DNA of 64,000 nucleotides from Bacteroidota bacterium. Its GTDB lineage: Bacteria; Bacteroidota; Bacteroidia; Chitinophagales; Saprospiraceae. Positions 56,716 to 64,000 of this stretch are shown here, one piece after another; the first letter of the stretch is position 1; every line of letters begins with the position of its first letter. The DNA is taken from contig CAUJDW010000125.1 of the NCBI GenBank assembly GCA_963169455.1, positions 62,001 to 126,000 on the forward strand, in the 5' to 3' direction. Under the pieces are notes generated by a model, which was given only the letters and a program-made list of their open reading frames with translations, was not told the origin of the DNA and ran no database searches. Made by a program: the position numbers and the translations under genes.

Positions 56716-57345
56716 TTATGCCAGCGTCTTCACCAGGTCGACAATACCGGTAATGATGTACTGGATGCCGATGGCCATGACCAGGAAGCCCATGATGCGG
56801 GTCAGCGCCTTTAAACCGGCGACCCCAAGCGCCTTTTTCAGATAAGGAGCAGAGCGGAGAATGAGATAGACCGCAAGGCCGGTCAGAACGATCACCACGG
56901 CAACGACGGTGCGGCCCGTCCAGTCGGGGTTGGCGGCGAATACCCCGATCAGATAGGAAATGGAGCCCGGGCCCGACAGCATGGGCATGGCCATGGGAGA
57001 GAAGGAAATGTCGTCTTTGACCAGGGCCTCCTGCTTTACTTTGCGGTCGATGGCGCGCCCTGCGGCAAACTTGTCGTTCAGCAGGGAATAACCCGAGGAC
57101 AGGATGACCAGCCCGCCGGCAATGCGCATGGCGTTCAGGCTGATGCCGAAAAAGCTGAGTATGAGGGAGCCGGCAAAGAAAAAAGCCAGAAGGATAAGCG
57201 TGAAATAAATGCTGGTGTGCAGGGCGGTCCGAAGGCGCTCCGCTTTGGTATAGTGGGGCGTCATGGCCAGAAACACAGGTACGGCCCCCATCGGGTTGAC
57301 CAGAGAAAATAAAGAGGCCATTACCGTCAGAAACAGTTCTATCAT
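56716..57345 (-). CDS. MarC-family membrane protein
   Basis: 209 residues with six membrane helices, matching the MarC (UPF0056) family at full length: FSLVNPMGAVPVFLAMTPHY near the start and SPMAMPMLSGPGSISYLIG in the centre are its duplicated NPxG/PGxI motifs, and ALTRIMGFLVMAIGIQYIITG ends it. Despite the name (multiple antibiotic resistance locus), no resistance role is established; a transport function is assumed. Immediately upstream is an intrinsic terminator preceded by strongly structured sequence, so expression may be controlled by attenuation. Confidence 0.92.
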   Translation of the reverse strand: MIELFLTVMASLFSLVNPMGAVPVFLAMTPHYTKAERLRTALHTSIYFTLILLAFFFAGSLILSFFGISLNAMRIAGGLVILSSGYSLLNDKFAAGRAIDRKVKQEALVKDDISFSPMAMPMLSGPGSISYLIGVFAANPDWTGRTVVAVVIVLTGLAVYLILRSAPYLKKALGVAGLKALTRIMGFLVMAIGIQYIITGIVDLVKTLA

Positions 57346-57370
57346 GTCAATTACCTGATTAAGCGCCGGG

Positions 57371-57401
57371 AAAAAAAAGGGGAGCTAAAAGCTAGCTCCC
57401 C
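57371..57401 (-). terminator. Intrinsic terminator/attenuator directly upstream of marC
   Basis: On the minus strand GGGGAGCTA-GCTTT-TAGCTCCCC forms a perfect 9-bp stem with a five-base loop, followed by eight T. It ends 25 bases before the marC start codon, so transcripts from the right would stop before the gene unless prevented. Confidence 0.8.
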
Positions 57402-57696
57402 GAGAAAAACACCTAAAACCCATATTCATATCATGAAAACCTTTCCTAATCTAAATGTTGTTTCAACCAGGGGATTACCCCCTTGCCTCTATTCTCCATC
57501 CTTCACTCAACCCCTGGCTGAAAACAACTGCATTCCCCTTGAAATTTGACGTTTTGCTTCTCTGTCTGAGTAGAGGCCTTTGCCCCTTGAAATCGTCTTT
57601 TAGACGCAGTTGATCGCCAGGGTCACATTTCTTTTTAAAAAAAAATCTCGTTTTTTTTTCCGCTGCTTTCAGCGGCGCTTTATCGAGGCAAATGTA
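57402..57696 (-). ncRNA. Candidate structured leader or small RNA upstream of marC
   Basis: On the minus strand: a TACATTTG box (57696-57689) fitting the Bacteroidota -7 consensus; a CCGCTG-AAAG-CAGCGG hairpin (57675-57660); a CGTCT-AAA-AGACG hairpin near 57606-57594; and a long stem between 57528-57511 and 57473-57457 (GTTGTTTTCAGCCAGGGG with CCCCTGGTTGAAACAAC, one bulge and one G-U pair). GCCTCTA (57577-57571) lies outside this stem and can pair with TAGAGGC (57491-57485) inside its loop, giving an H-type pseudoknot. The transcript would end at the terminator 57371-57401. No known RNA family is recognised. Confidence 0.45.
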
Positions 57697-57871
57697 GAAA
57701 GTATTTTCAAACTTTCGCTGTGATAATAATCACAATTATATGATGATATTAGTCAACATTCAAATTTTTTGAGGGTAAACAACAGTTTTCGGAAAAAGTT
57801 TTCAAACCAGGCAGGCTGAATTTTTGCAGGAAGCGTTCTTTGGCCGGTGGAAGCAGGCTATAAAGCCTGAA

Positions 57872-59038
57872 CTACCGGGCCTGGTCCAGCCTGAGTTCCA
57901 CCTCCACCTCTTTATTATCGCGAAGCAGGCGGACGGTGACGGCATCTCCCGGCTCGTATTTTTCCAGCGCCAGAAGCAGGTCGTTGTTGGACTTGATGCG
58001 CTCTTTACCCAGGGCGATGATGATGTCTCCCAGATAAATGGAGCCGAAGCGGTCGCGGGTGGTGGGGCGGATGCCTGCGCGTTCCGCCGCGCTTCCTTCT
58101 TCCACGTAGATGACCAGGGCGCCCTCCAGGCCAAGGCGCGAAACGATCTGCTGCCGGGCCAGTTCGACCCCGAGGGAGGGGCGTTTCAGTTTGCCGTATT
58201 CGATCAGTTCGGGGACGACCCAGCGCACCACGTCAACCGGGATGGAAAAACCGATGCCGGCCGAGGCGCCGGAAGGGCTGTATATCGCCGTATTGACGCC
58301 GATAAGGCGGCCCGAGGAATCCAGCAAGGGCCCACCCGAGTTGCCGGGGTTGATCGCAGCGTCCGTCTGTATCACGTCCCGGATGGGAATGCCGGACACC
58401 GACTCGATTTCCCTGCCCAGAGCGCTGACGATGCCCGTGGTCAGGGTCTGGTCCAAACCAAAGGGGTTGCCGATGGCGTAAACGGACTGCCCCACGCGCA
58501 GGTCCTCAGAGGAGCCGATGGGAATGGGGCTGAGGCTTTGGCGAGGCGCTTCGATCAGCAGCACGGCCAGGTCTTTTTCCGGGGCGATGCCCACCAGCCG
58601 CGCCTGCCAGGTGGATCGGTCGGCCAGCGTGACCGTCGCCCGGTCGGCCCCCTGTATGACATGGTAGTTGGTGACGATATGCCCCTTCCCATCCCAGACG
58701 AAACCCGAGCCGGTGCCGCGGGGAATCTCCGTGACGTCGCGGGTGAAGTAATCAGTCCGGACATTCGAAGTGGTGATGTAACAAACTGAAGGCGCAGCCT
58801 CCTCGAAGAGTTTGATGGTGGCGGATTCCTGCGGGTTCAACCCCCCGGCGGGCGCCGTTTGCCGGGCGGAAGGCAGGTTGTCGGCGGGGCCCGCCTCCTG
58901 GCGGACTTCCCTGCTCAGGGCCGAATCTTTTTCGGTTTTTTCATCGGCCGGCAGTTCTCTGCCTTTCCAGGCTACCCCGGCGAAAAAGCCGCCGGCCAGC
59001 AGGGCCAGCCAAAGCAAAATACGGAATCGGTTTGGCAT
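57872..59038 (-). CDS. HtrA/DegP-like serine protease with PDZ domain
   Basis: 388 residues: an N-terminal membrane anchor or signal (about 6-24), an S1C trypsin-like protease domain (about 72-275) with the triad His126 (VTNYHVI), Asp156 (EKDLAVL) and Ser234 (GNSGGPL), and one PDZ domain (about 285-385; GALVIYVEEGSAAERAGI, LGDIIIALGKERI). The single PDZ and the anchor resemble DegS/HhoA-type proteases rather than the two-PDZ DegP. It degrades or senses misfolded envelope proteins in the periplasm. It is divergent from the AsmA-like gene. Confidence 0.92.
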   Translation of the reverse strand: MPNRFRILLWLALLAGGFFAGVAWKGRELPADEKTEKDSALSREVRQEAGPADNLPSARQTAPAGGLNPQESATIKLFEEAAPSVCYITTSNVRTDYFTRDVTEIPRGTGSGFVWDGKGHIVTNYHVIQGADRATVTLADRSTWQARLVGIAPEKDLAVLLIEAPRQSLSPIPIGSSEDLRVGQSVYAIGNPFGLDQTLTTGIVSALGREIESVSGIPIRDVIQTDAAINPGNSGGPLLDSSGRLIGVNTAIYSPSGASAGIGFSIPVDVVRWVVPELIEYGKLKRPSLGVELARQQIVSRLGLEGALVIYVEEGSAAERAGIRPTTRDRFGSIYLGDIIIALGKERIKSNNDLLLALEKYEPGDAVTVRLLRDNKEVEVELRLDQAR

Positions 59039-59202
59039 GATGTGTCTGCTTTTTTGTTATTAGAAACAAACGAAGCGCCGGGAAGTGGAAAAATCCGGAA
59101 ATTTTTTTCAGGGCAATATTTCCAAGAGGCTGCTCCGGAAAGTTTGTTGGGGGAAGCGGGGGCAGGGCTTTGATTAAGTCGGAAGGTCAAAAGGCCGGAA
59201 GG

Positions 59203-59229
59203 CCGGAAGGCCCATCGACGGCCTTCCGG
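59203..59229. repeat. Hairpin with CCGGAAGG repeats between divergent genes
   Basis: CCGGAAGGCC and GGCCTTCCGG form a perfect 10-bp stem with a seven-base loop; two further GG(C/T)C(G)GAAGG copies precede it. Since the flanking genes diverge, it is not a terminator for either. Confidence 0.5.
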
Positions 59230-59321
59230 AGCGCTCTCAGCCATGGAGCGTCAGGCAGGCAGCTTTCGAATAAGATGCCCGTTCAAACGTTATACATCCG
59301 GAAAACTACCCAAAAACATCC

Positions 59322-62300
59322 ATGCGCCAAAGCCAGAAACGCCGGCCTGTATTGCGCTGCCTGCTCAGGGGGCTGGCCCTCCTCTTCGCCTTGCTGCTGA
59401 CCCTGGCGGGTGTTGTGTACTACCTGGCCGTTTCGAATCAGGAGCGGGCGCCGGCCCTGGTGGAAGAAGCCTTCCGGGAACAATTCGGCGCTACGGCCAC
59501 TTTCGGGCGCTACCACTTCGAATACTTCAGCCATTTCCCGTTTTTGTCGATGACGCTGGAAGACATTTCCCTGCGCGACTCCCTGTATGACAGCCACGGA
59601 AGGGAATTGTTGTTCATTAAAAAAGCCAGGCTGCAGTTCAGGCCGTGGAAGCTCCTGCGGCGGCAATTCGTAGCGCGCAGCCTGGAAGTGGATAGCGCCC
59701 GGATCCGGCTGCACCGCTCGGCGGATGGGTATTTCAACGCCTCCTTTCTGAACGCGGGCGCCCTTCCGGGCCGGAGCGATTCTGCAGGCGCCCTGTTTTC
59801 CCTGGACAAGATAAAGGCCAACAGCCTGTCCTTCGAATGGCAGGATGTGCTGACGGGCAAACACCACCGACTGGAGCTCGGCCCGGCCCGCCTCCATGCC
59901 CGCCGGCGCGGCGGCCGGGTGAGCCTGCGCCTCCGGGGCGATTGCTTTTTTACCGGGCTGGTATTCAAAGCGGAGAACGGCCCCTACCTGCGGCAGCAGG
60001 GCGCCCAGCTCGACTTAAAAGCCGAGCTGGGCCGGCAGGAGGGCCTGTTCCGGCTGCTCCCATCCACTATGATCGTGGACGGCGATCAGTTTGCCCTGGA
60101 AGGCTACATCCTCAGGGGGGCGCCTCCACGCATCCATCTGGAGATCAGCAGCGGTGGGCTGCTGCTGGATGACGCCCGCCCGCTGCTGGCCGACAACCTG
60201 CGGAAGGCCCTGCAGCCCTATTCCGCCAGCCACCCGCTGAACCTGGCCCTGCTCATCGATGGCCCGCTGGCGCCCGGCCAGCAAACGATCCAACTGGATT
60301 TTTCCTGCCCGTCCACCAGCCTGGCCGCGGGCGGCATCCGCTTTGCCGGCGCCCGCCTTTCCGGGCGCTACCGGAACCGCTGCGGCGATTCGGGCCCGAT
60401 CACGCCCCACAGCGATTGCCTGGAGGTCGAGTTGGCTTCCGGCCTTTTCCACGACAACATTCCTATGCAGTTCAGGTACCATGCGTCGGATATGAAATCG
60501 CCGGCTTTCCGGGTGGAGGGGCAGGCCAGCGCGCGCCTGGAGCAACTCAATGCCTTCCTGCCTTCGGGGCAGTTCCGCTTCCTGGGCGGCGTAGCAAGGG
60601 CGCAGTTTGCGGCCGAGGGGAAGGGCAGCCCGGCGGCCATGCAGCCGGGTTTCCGGCTCGGCGGAACGCTGCGCATCCGGGAAGGGGCGCTGGAATACCT
60701 GCCCGGCGGGGTTGCCTTCAGGGATATGGAGGCCAGCCTGCGGTTCCATGACGATGGCCTTCAGGTGGAATTCGCCAGGATGTCGCTTCGGGATGAACCG
60801 ATTGAACTGCAGGGCTGGGTGTTCGGGCTCACGCCTCCCGCCCCGGAGAGGGCCGGGGAACTCCGGGTGGAGCTGGATGTCGATGCCCGGCGTTTGGTGT
60901 TCGACGATTTCTTACCCCTCCCTGAACAGGCGGCGCCCCGCCCCGGCGCCGGGAGGGCAGTCCGTATCGGGCTTAACGTCCGGGCTGATGAAGTGCGCTT
61001 CCGGAAACTGCAGGCCAGTAATGCCCGCTTTCGCCTGGAGGCGGGCAGCCCGGAAAGCCCGGGGCTGCGCATCGACAGCCTCAGCGCCCGGATTTTCGGC
61101 GGCATACCCATGCAGGCATCGCTCCGGCTCAGCCCGTCGGATGACCCGAAGCTGGAGATGAAGCTGCAGATTGACGCCGGGCTTGAACACTTCAACCCCC
61201 TGCTGCCCCCGGCGCTGCTGCGCCTGGAGGGTGGGAAGCTCTTTCTGGCGATGCGCTACGAAGGGCGGCTGGAAGATTATTTCAACCTCAGCGAAGAGGC
61301 CCTCAGAGGGCGGCTTGAAGGCCACGCCCGCCTGAGCGGCGCATCGGGCGAATATCTGCCCCGGGCTTATTTCATTCAGGAGCTGAACGGCAGTTTCCAC
61401 TTCGATAATCAAGGCCTGGCGGTCGACAGCATGCGCTTGTCGCTCAACGGCAACGCCATCCGGGCGCGGGGGGAGGCGGCAGGTTTTATTCCCTTCCTCT
61501 TCAGGCCCGGGCGCAGGCTGAAGGTGAGCCTGGAAGCGGCTACGGCTCATCTCGACCTGAACCGCTTTCCCCTTAAAACAAGAAGAGAGGAAGTGCGGCC
61601 CCGGCGGTCATTTCCACCCAACCGCCTGGCGAAGGTGCTGGAGTCGATGCTGGCCCGGATCGAGGGCGAGCTTTCCGTTTCTGCCGACACCCTGCTTTTC
61701 CGGAAGGCCGGCTTCACCCAGGCGGCCTTCAGCTGCCGGCTCCTCGCCCGCTGTGAAGGCCGGCAGCACCCTGGCGGCTGTGCGGCCATCGATCATTTTT
61801 CGGGTAAACTGTTTGGCACTACCCCCATCCGCGCCAGCCTGTCCGTCCAGGGCCTGGCCGACCCCTTTTTCATTGCGGACGCTCAGGTAGAGGCGCCGAT
61901 GAAGGAGTTGAACCGAATGTTCCCGCCCGACCGCTTCGCCTTCCACGGCGGAACGGCAAGGGTGTCCTTTCACTACGAGGGCCGGCCGCATAGCCAGTTC
62001 GATGCAGGGCAGGCCCTGCTCAGGGCAAAGATCAGTGGCAGAGCCAGCATCGCCGGCGCCGCCATCGACTACAAGCCCCGGGGTTACCGCCTGGATGGGC
62101 TGCAGGCAGAGCTGGCCTTTGATGAAAACGGCTTATTGGCCGAAGCCGTGCAATTGCGGCTCAACGGAAATGTCGTCCACCTGCGGGGGCAATTCCGGGA
62201 TTTCCTGCCCTTCCTCTTTCTGCCCGGGCGGGAGTTGCGGGCTTCCCTGGAGCTGTATTCCCCGCATTTCGACTTCGGGCGGTTTCAGGCGCCGCAAAAA

Positions 62301-63143
62301 CATCTGCCCAACCTGAGGAAAGGGCCCTATGAGCCCACGCCCATCACGGAACTGGTGCTGGCAGGGCTGGAAAACCTGGACGCCGAGCTCGATGTCAGGC
62401 TGGATACGGTAAGCTACCGCCATTTCCGGGCGGCCGATATGAGGGGTGTTTTCCGGATGTCGCCGGGCCTGTTGCGCATCGAGGATGCCGGGATGGCCCT
62501 GGCCGGCGGGCAGTTCCGCCTCGACGGGCAGATCAGCGGGCTGGAGGAAAATGCGCCCCGCATCGATGTGCGCGCCGGCTTCCTGGGCGCCGACATCCAG
62601 AAGGCCTTTCTGGCTTTCGACAACTTCGGGCAGTACGAACTGGACGCCGCCAATATCGAGGGCAGGCTGGACGCCGAAGCGGTTTTCCGGGCCCGCGCCA
62701 ACGCCAATTACGACATTCTGCCGGCCAGCATGGAAGGCCGCATCAGCCTGAAGGTCGAAGACGGCGCCCTGATCGGGCTGCCGGCCCTGGATTCGATGCA
62801 AAATTTCCTGCTGCGCAAGCGCAAGCTCTCCGACATCCGCTTCGCCACCCTGGAGAATACCTTCTCGCTGAAGGGGCGGGACCTTTTTATCGACCACTTT
62901 TTCGTGGCTTCCACCGCGCTGACTTTCGGGGTGCAGGGCCGTTATGGCCTGGGTGCAGGAAGTTCCGCCAACCTGCTGTTCGAACTGCCTGTGGGCAACC
63001 TGCTCAGCCCGGGCCTTCGGTTGGAGGCCCTGCATAACCCCGGTGATCGCGGCAAGGGGCCGGTGCTTTTGCTGCGGGCTAAAAAAGATGAAGAGGGGAA
63101 ATGGAATTTCAGGCTGGTGTGGTCGAGGAAGGAGCGGGAGTGA
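59322..63143 (+). CDS. AsmA-like inner-membrane-anchored giant protein
   Basis: 1273 residues: a short positive N-terminus, one membrane helix (about 14-36, LALLFALLLTLAGVVYYLAV), and a very long beta-rich periplasmic body typical of AsmA/TamB-like proteins. AsmA marks are the N-terminal FGRYHFEYFSHFPFLSMTLEDISLRD and repeated segments like 'GGxFxLDGQISG' and 'LRLNGNVVHLRGQFRDFLPFLFLPGREL', the latter appearing twice (also near residues 708-730), which indicates an internal duplication. Such proteins form lipid-transfer bridges between membranes. The N-terminal charged helix fits this topology. It stands alone. Confidence 0.85.
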   Translation: MRQSQKRRPVLRCLLRGLALLFALLLTLAGVVYYLAVSNQERAPALVEEAFREQFGATATFGRYHFEYFSHFPFLSMTLEDISLRDSLYDSHGRELLFIKKARLQFRPWKLLRRQFVARSLEVDSARIRLHRSADGYFNASFLNAGALPGRSDSAGALFSLDKIKANSLSFEWQDVLTGKHHRLELGPARLHARRRGGRVSLRLRGDCFFTGLVFKAENGPYLRQQGAQLDLKAELGRQEGLFRLLPSTMIVDGDQFALEGYILRGAPPRIHLEISSGGLLLDDARPLLADNLRKALQPYSASHPLNLALLIDGPLAPGQQTIQLDFSCPSTSLAAGGIRFAGARLSGRYRNRCGDSGPITPHSDCLEVELASGLFHDNIPMQFRYHASDMKSPAFRVEGQASARLEQLNAFLPSGQFRFLGGVARAQFAAEGKGSPAAMQPGFRLGGTLRIREGALEYLPGGVAFRDMEASLRFHDDGLQVEFARMSLRDEPIELQGWVFGLTPPAPERAGELRVELDVDARRLVFDDFLPLPEQAAPRPGAGRAVRIGLNVRADEVRFRKLQASNARFRLEAGSPESPGLRIDSLSARIFGGIPMQASLRLSPSDDPKLEMKLQIDAGLEHFNPLLPPALLRLEGGKLFLAMRYEGRLEDYFNLSEEALRGRLEGHARLSGASGEYLPRAYFIQELNGSFHFDNQGLAVDSMRLSLNGNAIRARGEAAGFIPFLFRPGRRLKVSLEAATAHLDLNRFPLKTRREEVRPRRSFPPNRLAKVLESMLARIEGELSVSADTLLFRKAGFTQAAFSCRLLARCEGRQHPGGCAAIDHFSGKLFGTTPIRASLSVQGLADPFFIADAQVEAPMKELNRMFPPDRFAFHGGTARVSFHYEGRPHSQFDAGQALLRAKISGRASIAGAAIDYKPRGYRLDGLQAELAFDENGLLAEAVQLRLNGNVVHLRGQFRDFLPFLFLPGRELRASLELYSPHFDFGRFQAPQKHLPNLRKGPYEPTPITELVLAGLENLDAELDVRLDTVSYRHFRAADMRGVFRMSPGLLRIEDAGMALAGGQFRLDGQISGLEENAPRIDVRAGFLGADIQKAFLAFDNFGQYELDAANIEGRLDAEAVFRARANANYDILPASMEGRISLKVEDGALIGLPALDSMQNFLLRKRKLSDIRFATLENTFSLKGRDLFIDHFFVASTALTFGVQGRYGLGAGSSANLLFELPVGNLLSPGLRLEALHNPGDRGKGPVLLLRAKKDEEGKWNFRLVWSRKERE

Positions 63144-63311
63144 GCGGAAGGGGATTTTGCAGATGGTGGAGTCAAATCAGAAACCTCTGGCGCCAGGCGC
63201 CGGAGCCGAAAATCATTTCTATTAAAGCCGATTTAACCTTGCTCAGGGCGCAGATGCCAAGGTTTTTGTCGGAGCAATGGAAAATTTGCTTTCTGAAAGA
63301 CAATAAAAGCT

Positions 63312-64000
63312 TCACCTCAACAGCGCCACTTCCCCGTATTCCCTGGCGCTTTCCCCATTCCCGAATGCATACTCCAGCACAAAGGCGTACAAGCCTGCCG
63401 GCGCCGGTTCCCCCTGTACCCGCCCGTCCCAGCCTTCATCGGGGTCTTTGCTTTCGAAAACTTTGCCGCCCCAGCGATCGAACACGGACAGATGGAAGCT
63501 GCCGGGCTCGCAGGCCAGGTAGGCCCGGAAGGTGTCATTGCGGCCGTCGCTGTTGGGGGAGAAGGCGTTGGGCAGGTAGGCCGGGCAGATGGTGTCCGTT
63601 TCCACTTCTACCGAATCTGTGGGTTCGGTGGGTTCGTCTTCGAAGCTTTTGCGCAGGCGGCCGGCGTCGAGCAAGATGTTGCAGCTGCGCGGGTTGGCTT
63701 CATCCTCGAAGGCCGCTTCGAAGATGAGGAAATCGGCCTGCACCGGGGCCGTGAAGCGGAAGGTGTACTCCTGCCAGGGGTAATGATCGATGGGCTGGGA
63801 AAGGTGTATCTCCCGGCCTTTTTTGCACTCGCCTTCGCCGATGAAGACGCGCAGCCGGCAGGGGTTGCCGAAATCGATGCCCTCCCAGCTGAAGCCGGGC
63901 TCATGGCTCAGCGAGTAGGTGAGGTCGTACTCCTGCCCGGCTTTTATCGTATCGAGCAGGAAAACCCCAACGCCCTCGGCCGAGCCTGCCAGGGGCGGCC
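63312..64000 (-). CDS. C-terminal part of a gliding-type (CHU_C) surface protein, cut by window
   Basis: The minus-strand frame is open from the window edge to the stop at 63312-63314 (229 codons visible including the stop), so the start lies beyond the window. The first part (about 100 residues) is a beta-rich domain with GQEYDLTYSLSHEPGFSWEG and CRLRVFIGEGEC; the last 90 residues are the CHU_C type B sorting domain (LPNAFSPNSDGRNDTFRAYL ... LSVFDRWGGKVFES ... YGEVALLR). T9SS export to the cell surface is expected. An internal ATG or GTG near 63743 is not the true start. Confidence 0.85.
   Translation of the reverse strand, partial: PPLAGSAEGVGVFLLDTIKAGQEYDLTYSLSHEPGFSWEGIDFGNPCRLRVFIGEGECKKGREIHLSQPIDHYPWQEYTFRFTAPVQADFLIFEAAFEDEANPRSCNILLDAGRLRKSFEDEPTEPTDSVEVETDTICPAYLPNAFSPNSDGRNDTFRAYLACEPGSFHLSVFDRWGGKVFESKDPDEGWDGRVQGEPAPAGLYAFVLEYAFGNGESAREYGEVALLR

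Larger units (their letters stand above)
57346..57871. other. Long intergenic region, mostly a structured RNA candidate
   Basis: This 526-base gap between marC and htrA-like genes (both minus strand) contains no credible ORF. The left part (57371-57696) holds multiple pairing elements on the minus strand and an intrinsic terminator. The right part (57700-57790) is AT-rich with no clear elements. Confidence 0.6.

Noticed and set aside
57457-57606. The structured region considered as tmRNA, RNase P RNA or a cobalamin riboswitch
   Set aside because: The conserved sequence marks of those RNAs (T-arm with CCA end, P4 helix sequence, B12 box) were not found.
57660-57675. CCGCTG-CTTT-CAGCGG hairpin considered as a terminator of the htrA-like gene
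   Set aside because: It is followed by A rather than T on the minus strand and lies 200 bases from the gene; it fits better as part of the structured RNA candidate.

Overview
The window looks like chromosomal DNA of a GC-rich, gliding-type Bacteroidota, most likely Saprospiria (Lewinella/Haliscomenobacter/Phaeodactylibacter relatives). This rests on many secreted proteins with type 9 secretion system (T9SS) C-terminal sorting domains of both kinds (type A, and the 'gliding motility-associated' CHU_C/type B domain), very large PKD/Ig-repeat surface proteins, a TonB-dependent receptor with a carboxypeptidase-like N-terminal domain, Uma2-family genes, and a candidate Bacteroidota -33/-7 promoter. 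No rRNA, tRNA, CRISPR array or complete mobile element was recognised. The taxonomic placement is inference from gene content.

Layout. 1-8.6 kb: a DinB-like secreted protein, a GreA/GreB-like factor, an OPT-family transporter, an SH3-domain lipoprotein, a GH109-type oxidoreductase/glycosidase, an M28 peptidase with sorting domain, and a Uma2 protein with a heptad-repeat tail. 8.6-20.6 kb: a large non-secreted protein of unknown function, a clan-A-like glycoside hydrolase with an inserted carbohydrate-binding module, a second Uma2 gene, a beta-helix-like secreted protein, a lipoprotein, and a delta-60-repeat protein. 20.7-22.2 kb: a cytosolic unknown whose 3' end runs antisense through remnants of a Uma2 gene and a DUF2490-like gene. 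22.2-26.2 kb: an Rrf2 regulator - TonB-dependent receptor - TauE/SafE operon with a near-perfect 21-bp palindromic operator candidate. 26.4-31.4 kb: an amino-sugar cluster (GH20 hexosaminidase, small secreted protein, HGSNAT-like acyltransferase, SIS-domain protein). 31.7-38.2 kb: two T9SS proteins with Kazal-like domains, separated by the collapsed remnant of a third. 38.2-40.5 kb: a small membrane protein, a YbaK-type deacylase, a zinc ribbon and a DUF1080 protein. 40.7-56.7 kb: two giant gliding-type surface proteins, the first split by a frameshift at a C8 tract. 56.7-64 kb: MarC with a structured 5' region ending in an intrinsic terminator, an HtrA/DegP protease, an AsmA-like giant, and the 3' part of another gliding-type protein cut by the window edge.

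Functionally this is an exoenzyme and surface-protein region: secreted hydrolases, transporters that could import products, and long repetitive adhesin-like proteins exported by T9SS. The most interesting material is between or across genes: the structured RNA candidate upstream of marC, the Rrf2 operator, the gene remnants at 22.0-22.2 and 33.6-33.8 kb, the C8 frameshift, and several long palindromic intergenic elements.
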